Assembly: GCA_964608735.1 (NCBI GenBank)
Contig: CAZSPL010000008.1
Span: forward strand, 1-40,582
Reading direction: 5' to 3'
Source: CAZSPL01 sp964608735
Lineage (GTDB): Bacteria > JAJVIF01 > JAPKYR01 > CAZSPL01
DNA length: 40,582 nt
Below the pieces are notes generated by a model. It was not told where the DNA came from and made no database searches. It worked only from the letters and a program-made list of their open reading frames with translations. Shown in pieces: positions 7,747-15,167 of this stretch. Each line of letters begins with the position of its first letter. Positions within the stretch are counted from its first letter, which is position 1. The translations under genes were made by a program, and so were the position numbers.

Positions 7747-8494
7747 TCCGGTCGAAATTTCTCATCGCGAACCAAAGAAGCAACAGCGCAATTACGCAAA
7801 AGACCACCAGCGGGAGCAGGTAGACTGTGTTCTGCAGGATTGAGGTTTGATAGTCGACGAGGACATTGTCCAGGGAGGAAAAGATGTTGTCTATGGGATT
7901 GATCCTGCCGAACAAAGCGGCGGCAGGATTGTTTTTGAGCGTGGATGAAAAAAGGGCAGGGATCGAGAATATCAATAGAATTATCAAGGAGGTTGTAAGA
8001 GTATTCTTGCTTGACCTATAGAGCAACGAGACGGCAAAGATTATCATTATCAATCCTACCGCGCCGAGGGTTCCAAGCAACGCGGTATATGCAATGAAAT
8101 AGAAAGCCAGGTTAGTACCGCTGGATGCGACCAGGATGTAAGGGATTGAGACGATGAAAATCAGGAACCAGGATGCGAGGGAAGCGAGCAGCTTGCCGCT
8201 GACCAGGTCTCTCAGGGAGACGGGCGCGAGGAAAAGGCTTTCAGCGGTCTGGTTTTCAAATTCCGTCGTTATAATGGATGAGGCATCGATGACGATTATT
8301 AACAAAGCCACGCCGATGATGATCTTGGAAAGCAACCACAACATCTCGGTCTGGTCGAGCAAGCTCAGCTCTTTGTTGGTCAGCAGCAAGTAGCTCGTGA
8401 TGCTGAAAAGCAGTGCGGCGATCAAGAGCCATACCGTGCTCTTCCAGGTATAAAGCTCCGCTTGAATCTCTTTTAACCAGATATGTTTAATCAT
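7724..8494 (-). CDS. ABC-2 type transporter permease
   Basis: A 256-residue integral membrane protein with about six hydrophobic helices. It has the arrangement of ABC-2 permeases, with a cytoplasmic N-terminus (MIKHIWLKEIQAELYTWKS) and a conserved segment after the second helix (EFENQTAESLFLAPVSLRDL) that resembles the NosY/GldF-type family. It overlaps the ATPase gene by 8 bases and the following accessory gene by up to 23 bases. Together with that ATPase it should form an exporter or an extrusion machine. The substrate cannot be told from the sequence. The DNA is visibly less GC-rich than in the flanking operons. Confidence 0.88.
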   Translation of the reverse strand: MIKHIWLKEIQAELYTWKSTVWLLIAALLFSITSYLLLTNKELSLLDQTEMLWLLSKIIIGVALLIIVIDASSIITTEFENQTAESLFLAPVSLRDLVSGKLLASLASWFLIFIVSIPYILVASSGTNLAFYFIAYTALLGTLGAVGLIMIIFAVSLLYRSSKNTLTTSLIILLIFSIPALFSSTLKNNPAAALFGRINPIDNIFSSLDNVLVDYQTSILQNTVYLLPLVVFCVIALLLLWFAMRNFDRNGVIKSD

Positions 8495-9221
8495 TTTTTT
8501 TCGAATCAGTCAGCGCCAGGAAAGCTGCGGTTAGATCCCGGCTTCCGGTCGTTTGCATAAGCTCTTTAATCGTCCCCTGGGCTGTCAAACTGCCTTGGTT
8601 GATGATTGCAATACGCGAACACAGGCTTGAGACTTCATGTAGAAGATGCGAAGAATAAAATATCGTTACACCCCGGTTGTTGAGTTCTCTCAGAAGGTTC
8701 TCAATGTCCTCCTGGCCCTGGGGATCAAGACCCAGCGTGGGCTCATCGAGGATGAGTATTTCGGGATCGTTTATCAAGGCCCTCGCAAGACCGAGCCTCT
8801 GCTTCATCCCCCGCGAGTACGCCCCGATCCTCTTATGTTTGTTCGCGCTCAAGTCGACTTCCGACAGGAGTCGTGTAATCCTTTGTGAAGCGGCGTCCTT
8901 TTCGAGGCCATAGAGATTCGCGAAAAATAACAAATATTCCTTTGCGGTCATCCAATCATAGAATCCCCTGCTCTCCGGCACCACGCCAAGTATCCGGGCC
9001 GTCTTATGACGGTCTTGCGCATCCAGTCCGGTCACGGTGACACTACCGCTGTCAGGCCTGAGGATACCGGTGAGCATCCTGATGGTGGTTGTCTTACCGG
9101 CTCCGTTTGGTCCCAGGAAACCGAGAAATTCACCCTTTAAGATTGATAAATTCAGGTCGACCACGGCCCTGGTTCTGCCGTATGACTTGCTGAGGCGATT
9201 TATGGCGATGACTTCATCCAT
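8487..9221 (-). CDS. ABC transporter ATP-binding protein
   Basis: A 244-residue ATPase with all motifs: Walker A GPNGAGKTTTIR (38-49), signature YSRGMKQRLGLARAL, Walker B ILILDEPTLGLDP and the switch His in IFYSSHLLHEV. The family (CcmA/NatA/NosF-like) drives ABC-2 permeases, and the permease gene follows with an 8-base overlap. The gene starts a few bases after a small membrane protein gene in the same operon. Confidence 0.93.
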   Translation of the reverse strand: MDEVIAINRLSKSYGRTRAVVDLNLSILKGEFLGFLGPNGAGKTTTIRMLTGILRPDSGSVTVTGLDAQDRHKTARILGVVPESRGFYDWMTAKEYLLFFANLYGLEKDAASQRITRLLSEVDLSANKHKRIGAYSRGMKQRLGLARALINDPEILILDEPTLGLDPQGQEDIENLLRELNNRGVTIFYSSHLLHEVSSLCSRIAIINQGSLTAQGTIKELMQTTGSRDLTAAFLALTDSKKND

Positions 9222-9228
9222 GATTCTT

Positions 9229-9411
9229 TCAGGATTTTTCGGGATTGCTCCAGAATATATTAATCAATATGGCGGATAAGCTTATGATAATCAGAAACCA
9301 GCTGACGAAGAAATTGGTCGCTTCCTGACTGTCAGGAACATCATAGAGGAATTTCATGTAGAGACCCAGCATCAGCAATGCTATGGATATGAATAGAAAT
9401 ATCTGTCTCAT
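9229..9411 (-). CDS. Small membrane protein with two predicted helices
   Basis: A 60-residue protein with two hydrophobic helices (IFLFISIALLMLGLYMKF and FFVSWFLIIISLSAILINIF) joined by a short acidic loop. No family recognised. I use the ATG at 9411, which has GGGAGA about ten bases upstream. A GTG at 9429 would add six residues and overlap the previous gene. It lies 7 bases before the ATPase gene and is probably a small component of the same exporter. Confidence 0.6.
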   Translation of the reverse strand: MRQIFLFISIALLMLGLYMKFLYDVPDSQEATNFFVSWFLIIISLSAILINIFWSNPEKS

Positions 9412-9416
9412 AATTA

Positions 9417-10028
9417 TCAATTCTCCCACTGGAAGCTGTTTACGATGGCTGTAAATGTGTCCTTCAGCTTGTCATAATCCGCCTGTGGCGCGGTAAGTGT
9501 GATAACACCGGCCTGATCCGCCCCGGTAAAATAGGTGCGCATGGTTTCAACGGTTGCATTGTTGGCGGTATCGGTATAAACGAGCTGGAAAGCTTCGGTA
9601 TTGTTAATACTGGTTTTGATGTAGTCAATACGCGCGTAGTCGGTAAGAGTCTTTTTCAGTTTTGGCTCATCCTGGCTCAGGATGTAGAGCTCAAGGGTGC
9701 TGTTGTCGGGTACGTCCATAAGTACCACCGAGCCTGAGATGCTCGAATGGCTCAGGGCATAGCCACCGGGTTTTTCTCCGGCTTCGACCCGCCAGTCCCC
9801 CGGGAATTTAACGGTATAATAATTCTCCCTGGAATCCTTGTTATGATACGCATTGAAAACCTCCGGCTTATCATTGACTGTGACAGGTTGTTCCGGGGTC
9901 GGTTTCAATGAAGCCGGGTTGGAATTGTGGATTGCCCTGCTGCCGGAAAGAGGACCGAAGGAATATAAAAATAGTACAACCAGGGCGATCAAAGTGAGTA
10001 TGAAAATAATAATGACCTTGCTGTTCAT
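9417..10028 (-). CDS. Membrane-anchored PsbP/DUF1795-like protein
   Basis: A 203-residue protein with one N-terminal helix (VIIIFILTLIALVVLFLYSF), a proline-rich linker and a C-terminal domain that resembles PsbP/Mog1-like folds. The pattern YYTVKFPGDWRVE, the later TEAFQLVYT and a final AIVNSFQW are the usual marks of this group. These domains are often extracytoplasmic and lipid- or helix-anchored, and their functions are varied and mostly unknown. It is the first gene of the exporter cassette. The assignment rests on motif resemblance by eye. Confidence 0.6.
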   Translation of the reverse strand: MNSKVIIIFILTLIALVVLFLYSFGPLSGSRAIHNSNPASLKPTPEQPVTVNDKPEVFNAYHNKDSRENYYTVKFPGDWRVEAGEKPGGYALSHSSISGSVVLMDVPDNSTLELYILSQDEPKLKKTLTDYARIDYIKTSINNTEAFQLVYTDTANNATVETMRTYFTGADQAGVITLTAPQADYDKLKDTFTAIVNSFQWEN

Positions 10029-10060
10029 GAGTAATCACCATGTTTGAAGACACCAGTGGA

Positions 10061-10090
10061 ATAAAAAACGCCCAAGCTATAGAACGTCAA
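10061..10090 (-). promoter_or_regulatory. Candidate promoter of the ABC-exporter cassette
   Basis: TTGACG (10085-10090) and TTTTAT (10061-10066) on the minus strand are 18 bases apart and lie about 35 bases upstream of the first cassette gene. The -35 is good and the -10 is weak. Confidence 0.35.
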
Positions 10091-10159
10091 AAGGGGAAAT
10101 TACGGAAACATTACATTTAAAAACCGGGCATTGCCACCTGGAATAATATCCTTGATAAA

Positions 10160-10232
<73 letters not shown>

Positions 10233-10244
10233 AAGGCGGAAGAT

Positions 10245-10273
10245 ATTCTACCATGTGGATGAAGGCAGGTAAA
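10245..10273 (-). promoter_or_regulatory. Candidate promoter of tRNA-Ala
   Basis: TTTACC (10268-10273), a 17-base spacer and TAGAAT (10245-10250) on the minus strand, 12 bases before the mature tRNA start. Position and spacing are right for a tRNA promoter. Confidence 0.5.
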
Positions 10274-10305
10274 GATGGGGAGGAAGGGGAACAAGGCGGA
10301 AAACG

Positions 10306-11868
10306 ATGATTGAGATCAAGACCGGGAAGAGAGAGTTCGATGAGTTCTGGCCGAAGGTGCGGGGATTCCTCGAAGCGGATGTCCGCGAGATTCCTTACAA
10401 GGGGCGCACTGTGCGCGGCTACCGAAGCCCCGACTGCCCCTATATCTGGTTCCGCGACCACATCCATATGATGGAAGCCACCGTCTACATGGAGAAGGAC
10501 ATCAAGAATGCCGTCGAATTCATGCTCAAAAAGCAGCAGCCCGACGGCTCATTCTTCGATTACATATCCCCCGAAGGCGAGATGCTGAGGGTGCCGACTG
10601 AGGCCGATGTCGAGTACCTCGCGGTGATAGGGGTCTACAGGGCGTGGAAGGCATCGGGGGATGACGAGTGGATGAAGAACTGCCTGCCGAAACTGGAGAA
10701 GGGGCTGGAATATTGCACTTCGCACCCGTGGCGCTGGGATGAAAAACACAAGATGATCAAGCGGGCATATACTATAGATACATGGGATTTCGATTACCGC
10801 GAAGACCTCAACGAAATCCACTGGCCCGGCAAGATCGATGACAAGACCCATTTCGGCATCATGCACGGCGACAACAGCGGGCTGCATTATGCGTATAGGC
10901 TGATGGTGGAGATGATGACCGCCTCAGGTAGTAAAAAGGAAGCCCGGAAATATCTGTACAAAGCCAATAAGCTTCGCAGGCGGGTGAATAAGCTCCTTTT
11001 CAACGGGAAGTTCTACAGGCACCGGTTCCCGCTCGATGACGTGCGGATTCCCGGAGTTAATGAGGAGGAGCAACTCTCCCTATCAAACGCTTATAACCTT
11101 AACCGGGGACTTCCTACTGTTGAGATGGCGCAGTCAATCATCGAGGAATACCAGTCGCGGCGTAATCCGGAGAAGGCGTTCGCGGAATGGTACAGTATCG
11201 ATCCGCCGTTCCCGGTCGGCGTATTCGGTTCTGAAAAACTTGTTCCAGGCTCGTATGTCAACGGCGGAATCATGCCGCTTGTCGGAGGGGAACTGGCAAG
11301 GGGGGCATTCAAGTTCGGGTATTCCGATTATGGGGTAGATATTCTGCGGCGGTATTTCGAATTGATCGACCGAACCGGGGAATCCTATCTGTGGTACTTC
11401 CCGAACGGCAAAGCTCCCACTGCCGAGGAGAGCACGTCGCCGGAGGCGCTCCCCACAGACGGATGGGGATCCTCGGCGATGGCGGCTGCATTCATAGAAG
11501 GATTAGCCGGAATCAATGATGAAGCAGGTCGATTCGAGTTCATCGATCTGAGGCCGCGCTGGTTTTCCGCTGGAGTAAACGAAGCGGATGTTCGGGTCAG
11601 CTATGCCGCTTCAGGAGCGAGTTTCGGGTATTCATTCAGGCATTATGCCGACGAAGGGCGGATCTTGCTGGAAGTTGAACCGGGGAATCATAGCGTGCGG
11701 GTCGATATATTAATCCCGGAGGGAGTACACATTGAAGAAACAGTGCGTTTCGAGGATGATCCTTACTTAAGAAACGCGTTTATATTTCGCGACGGCACAC
11801 ATGTAAAAGCGCATTTTGTGAGTGGGAATGATCCTGTGAAAATTGAGATCAAATATGAGAGGCTTTAG
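10306..11868 (+). CDS. Six-hairpin glycosidase-like protein
   Basis: A 520-residue protein without signal peptide. Residues 1 to about 430 look like an (alpha/alpha)6 glycosidase core. Marks are the early aromatic/acidic motif CPYIWFRDHIHMMEATVY (resembling the W-x-RD of GH15/GH63-type enzymes), regular helix pairs, and a late TDGWGSSAMAAAFIEGLAGI segment. A beta-rich domain follows to the end. I cannot name the GH family. Being cytoplasmic and next to the transporter block, it may split an imported oligosaccharide or glycoside. The ATG is preceded by AAGGCGG about six bases upstream. Its end is 15 bases from the convergent lyase gene. GH37-, GH63- or GH15-like enzymes, or a phosphorylase relative, remain possible. 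Confidence 0.7.
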   Translation: MIEIKTGKREFDEFWPKVRGFLEADVREIPYKGRTVRGYRSPDCPYIWFRDHIHMMEATVYMEKDIKNAVEFMLKKQQPDGSFFDYISPEGEMLRVPTEADVEYLAVIGVYRAWKASGDDEWMKNCLPKLEKGLEYCTSHPWRWDEKHKMIKRAYTIDTWDFDYREDLNEIHWPGKIDDKTHFGIMHGDNSGLHYAYRLMVEMMTASGSKKEARKYLYKANKLRRRVNKLLFNGKFYRHRFPLDDVRIPGVNEEEQLSLSNAYNLNRGLPTVEMAQSIIEEYQSRRNPEKAFAEWYSIDPPFPVGVFGSEKLVPGSYVNGGIMPLVGGELARGAFKFGYSDYGVDILRRYFELIDRTGESYLWYFPNGKAPTAEESTSPEALPTDGWGSSAMAAAFIEGLAGINDEAGRFEFIDLRPRWFSAGVNEADVRVSYAASGASFGYSFRHYADEGRILLEVEPGNHSVRVDILIPEGVHIEETVRFEDDPYLRNAFIFRDGTHVKAHFVSGNDPVKIEIKYERL

Positions 11869-11883
11869 CCGAACCAGATGAAA

Positions 11884-12951
11884 TTACTTTTTCAGCCATC
11901 TCTCTCTATTCTCATTTACAAACCCATCATCCCTCAATTCAGGATACGCGTTCCATATCCTGTCAATTTCCTCCATCTGGCTGGGGGATAAATCGAGGCC
12001 TGGGTCGATGCACCTTCGGTTTTCGAGTAATCCCTGACGCCTTAATACTTCGTGAATTCCCGGGATGCATCTCGCGAAATTATTGCGCGCATCGAATATC
12101 GCGGCGTTGGCATCGGTAAGCTGCATCCCAGTTCTAAGCAACTCGGGCGAAACGGCGCTGCGCGACTCCCTGAGCCGCTTGACTTCATCGAGCATCGCAA
12201 CCGCATTGCGGGTCCAAACCGCCCACTGCCCGAGTAAGCCGCCCGCGATTCGCGTCTTCAACCCGTTGCCGAAATCGAATTCGGTCAGCAGGTCGAACAG
12301 GATGTTGTCGTCATTCCCCGTATACAGCGCGATTTCATCATTCCTTCCCGATGCCGCCACCGCGCGCGCGACTTCGAGCGTTTCGTATCGGCTGAACGGC
12401 GCTATCTTTATCGCGACGACATTCTCGATTTCCGCGAACCGTGCCCAGAATTCGAATCCGAGCCGCCGTCCTCCAACCGCCGTTTGCAGATAGAAGCCGA
12501 ACAACGGGATGATTTCCGAGACAGCTTTACAATGCGCAATCAATTCGTCATCCGATGCATCCTTCATCGCGCCGAGGCTGAGAAGTCCCGCGTGATAACC
12601 TGCATCGACGGCGGTCTGCGCTTCCGAAACCGCCTGCGATGTATCCCCGCAAATTCCCGCGATGAGCGCTATCGGACGTTCAGCTTCATTCCATTCTTTT
12701 TCGGTATTGCGAACATTCTTCAGAACCGGCTTGTAGAGCCCGATTACGGGGTCGCGTATCTCGAATTGCGTCGTATGCACGCCGACGGCCAGCCCTCCGG
12801 CTCCGGCATCGATGTAGTACCGCGTCAGCCCCCGCATCCGCCGTTCATCGAATTTACCATCGGCATTCAACGCGAGCGGATGCGCCGGGATTACGACCCC
12901 ATGTCTGAGGTTCGCGAGGATGGCATCGGGCGGCATCGGTAAACTGCTCAC
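11884..12951 (-). CDS. Dihydrodipicolinate synthase / N-acetylneuraminate lyase family protein
   Basis: A 355-residue TIM-barrel enzyme of the class I aldolase/dehydratase group, somewhat longer than usual (about 290-310). The likely Schiff-base lysine is K182 in NVVAIKIAPFS, and the partner tyrosine is Y154 in FGFYLQTAVGG. An N-terminal GVVIPAHPL replaces the usual GVVTP. Members act on 2-keto-3-deoxy sugar acids, so an aldolase or dehydratase step on a keto-deoxy acid fits the cluster. The substrate is not determined by sequence. The start is a GTG at 12951 with GGGAG about ten bases upstream, three bases after the stop of the SDR-like gene. It is the last gene of the minus-strand operon. 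Confidence 0.8.
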   Translation of the reverse strand: MSSLPMPPDAILANLRHGVVIPAHPLALNADGKFDERRMRGLTRYYIDAGAGGLAVGVHTTQFEIRDPVIGLYKPVLKNVRNTEKEWNEAERPIALIAGICGDTSQAVSEAQTAVDAGYHAGLLSLGAMKDASDDELIAHCKAVSEIIPLFGFYLQTAVGGRRLGFEFWARFAEIENVVAIKIAPFSRYETLEVARAVAASGRNDEIALYTGNDDNILFDLLTEFDFGNGLKTRIAGGLLGQWAVWTRNAVAMLDEVKRLRESRSAVSPELLRTGMQLTDANAAIFDARNNFARCIPGIHEVLRRQGLLENRRCIDPGLDLSPSQMEEIDRIWNAYPELRDDGFVNENRERWLKK

Positions 12952-12954
12952 GGC

Positions 12955-14013
12955 TCAGAAGCTCCCATCCCGAGTTTCGAAATGCGTGGGTTTATTGTAT
13001 ACGGGCAGGTCGCTCATCACCCAGAATGATATCCATTCAATCATCTGCTTCAGCGATACGGACGGTTCGCCGAAAAGCTCCACGGAAAGCGATGCGTCGC
13101 TCAACAGCGCGGTATCCGTTCGCTCCCCGGTGAATATCGGGTCCTTTTTCATCAGGCGCCCGAAATGGTTCGCCACGCCGCTTACCGAGATGCTGTCGGC
13201 GCCGGTGATGTTGATGACCTTCGGCGGTGACTGGCAATATTGCAGGCAGAGCAGCGCGCGCTCGCATGCATCGGCCTGCCATATCGCGTTGAAGTAACTC
13301 ATCGTAAGGTCGACCGGTTCCTCGTGCCAGATTTTGAGCGCGATGTCGACGAGGACGCCATAGCGAAGTTCCACCGCGTAGTTCAGGCGGAAGATGCACA
13401 CCGGCGTGCCGTATTTTTCGGAATAGTAGGTGAACACCCGCTCGCGCCCGAGGCATGACATGGCGTATTCCCCGACCGGCCCCGGCTCGACATCCTCCGC
13501 CGGACCGTCCGATATCACCGGGAAGAGCGGGTATACATTGCCGGTTGAGAATACGACGGTATGCGCATCGATGAATCTCGCCGCCGCGAGACCGGGAAGG
13601 AATGCATTCAATGTCCACGTAAGCGGACGGTTCGATGACGCGCCGAATTTCATCCCGGCCATGTAGATGACATATGGCGCGTCGGGAAGTTTATCAAGCG
13701 CGCCGGGCTCCAGCATGTCGCACGTGATTGTCGCGATGCCGGCGCTTTCGAGGGTTTTTATCACGCCCTTGTCGGGGAACAGATCGACCGCGGTTATCCC
13801 GATGTCCCTCCCGGCTTCATCCGCCGCGCGCTTCGCCATGATGCACAAACTCGGCCCCATCTTACCCCCCGCGCCGAGGACAAGAATCCCGCCTTCAAGG
13901 GCTGAAAACACCGCCGGAAGCCGTGGTGTGGGTTTGGTGAGAATTTCGATAAGCTTCTCTTCGGAGTCGATCGGCGTCTCGGGGAAACGCCTTACGGATT
14001 CATTCAACGTCAA
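12955..14013 (-). CDS. NAD-dependent epimerase/dehydratase (extended SDR)-like protein, catalytic Lys replaced
   Basis: A 352-residue protein with a Rossmann motif GAGGKMG (47-53) placed unusually far in, after a 40-residue N-terminal extension. In the active site the Ser (S156 in VVFSTGNVY) and Tyr (Y183) are present. The expected Lys of Y-x3-K is C187 (EYAMSCLGRE). It may bind nucleotide without acting as a normal epimerase, or use altered chemistry. The start is a TTG at 14013 that shares TTGA with the upstream stop. GGAGG lies eight bases before it, so the start is well supported. It is followed after three bases by the DHDPS-family gene. Confidence 0.75.
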   Translation of the reverse strand: MTLNESVRRFPETPIDSEEKLIEILTKPTPRLPAVFSALEGGILVLGAGGKMGPSLCIMAKRAADEAGRDIGITAVDLFPDKGVIKTLESAGIATITCDMLEPGALDKLPDAPYVIYMAGMKFGASSNRPLTWTLNAFLPGLAAARFIDAHTVVFSTGNVYPLFPVISDGPAEDVEPGPVGEYAMSCLGRERVFTYYSEKYGTPVCIFRLNYAVELRYGVLVDIALKIWHEEPVDLTMSYFNAIWQADACERALLCLQYCQSPPKVINITGADSISVSGVANHFGRLMKKDPIFTGERTDTALLSDASLSVELFGEPSVSLKQMIEWISFWVMSDLPVYNKPTHFETRDGSF

Positions 14014-15167
14014 ACTTCACTTCCTCCGTCATCCCCCCTGCGTACCGCCCCCACCGGGCAGACTTGCACGCAGAACCCGCATGAAACGCACGTTGCGGGG
14101 ATGATCTTGTAAACACCATCTTCGTTGGAAATCGATTCGTGCGGGCATCGCTGCCTGCATATGTCGCACGAGATGCACAGCTCGACATCTATGTGATGTG
14201 GTATCTTCTGTCCGCGTACAATCTCGCTCGAGCCGAGCACTGAGCCGCCTGAAACCTTCCCCCTGAACGCCGCCACATTTGGATATCCCTTCAAATCCAT
14301 CCACGCTTTAAGTCCCGCGATGAATTTCCCCGCGACTTCATAACCGTTCATATATATTGCGGTGCATACCTGTACCGCGCCCGCGCCCGCGAGGAGATAC
14401 TTGATGACATCCGCCGCCGAGGTCGTCCCGCCCGATGCCGCGACATCCATGCCGGTCGCCGGAGAAATGCGGCTGACCCATAGCATGGGAAAATGAAAGG
14501 CGAATGCCCCCCCGTGCCCGGCGGCGCCGCCATGCATTATCGGCCTCTCGTTTTCGATGTCGATATCGAGTCCCGCGAAGCGGTTGAACATCACCACGCC
14601 CCGCACTCCCATAAACTCAAGTTCCGTAACCACGAGTTCGATCGATGTGAGCCGCCCGGGAAGCTTGACCGCGACCGGGATGGAGACGGCATCCAGCACG
14701 GCTTCAACAGCCCGGTATATCACCGATTCCGCGATGTCACCGTTTGCCGTTACCGAGCCGTACGGGCATGAGACATTCAGCTCGATCGCGGGCGCGCCCG
14801 CATCCTGCATGCGCTTCGCATAATCGCGCCATCCGTCGCGGGTTATGCAGTTTATTGATGGGATTACCGGTATTTCAAGCTCGGTATTCGCGCGCTGGAT
14901 TTCCTCGGCATAGCGCTCCGGGCCCCAGTCCGATGCCTGCTCGAAGCTGTAGAAGACCGATGCGTCGCCGCGCTTGATGAGTGAATAACACGGCGCGGGA
15001 TCGACGCGCGATGTCTCATCCTCGAACAGCGATTTCATCACGGCCGCGCCGAAACCGGCTTCCCGGCATCGGTGCAGGCGAGCGATGTCGCGGGTCATCC
15101 CCGATGAAGCGGCGATGAGAGGGCTGTCGAGCTTCAGGCCGAGGTATGTGATGCTGATATCAGGCAT
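14010..15167 (-). CDS. Dihydroorotate/dihydropyrimidine dehydrogenase (PreA)-like flavoenzyme with two [4Fe-4S] clusters
   Basis: A 385-residue protein. The first 310 residues are a DHOD-type FMN barrel, with N131 and C134 in ELNVSCPYGS as in PreA, a VAVKLPGR strand and a late VAASGGTTSAADVIKYLLAGA phosphate-binding region. The C-terminus is a bacterial ferredoxin domain with C331/334/337/341 and C360/363/366/370. PreA works with PreT in pyrimidine reduction, but no PreT-like gene is here. Its neighbours are a fumarate-reductase-type flavoprotein and sugar enzymes, so another substrate is likely. I use the ATG at 15167, which overlaps the upstream stop by 8 bases. Earlier in-frame codons would intrude 70 bases into that gene. 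Confidence 0.82.
   Translation of the reverse strand: MPDISITYLGLKLDSPLIAASSGMTRDIARLHRCREAGFGAAVMKSLFEDETSRVDPAPCYSLIKRGDASVFYSFEQASDWGPERYAEEIQRANTELEIPVIPSINCITRDGWRDYAKRMQDAGAPAIELNVSCPYGSVTANGDIAESVIYRAVEAVLDAVSIPVAVKLPGRLTSIELVVTELEFMGVRGVVMFNRFAGLDIDIENERPIMHGGAAGHGGAFAFHFPMLWVSRISPATGMDVAASGGTTSAADVIKYLLAGAGAVQVCTAIYMNGYEVAGKFIAGLKAWMDLKGYPNVAAFRGKVSGGSVLGSSEIVRGQKIPHHIDVELCISCDICRQRCPHESISNEDGVYKIIPATCVSCGFCVQVCPVGAVRRGDDGGSEV

Noticed and set aside
11884..12951. DapA for lysine synthesis
   Set aside because: The protein is longer, has a changed GVV-P motif and sits in a sugar operon, so only the family is claimed.
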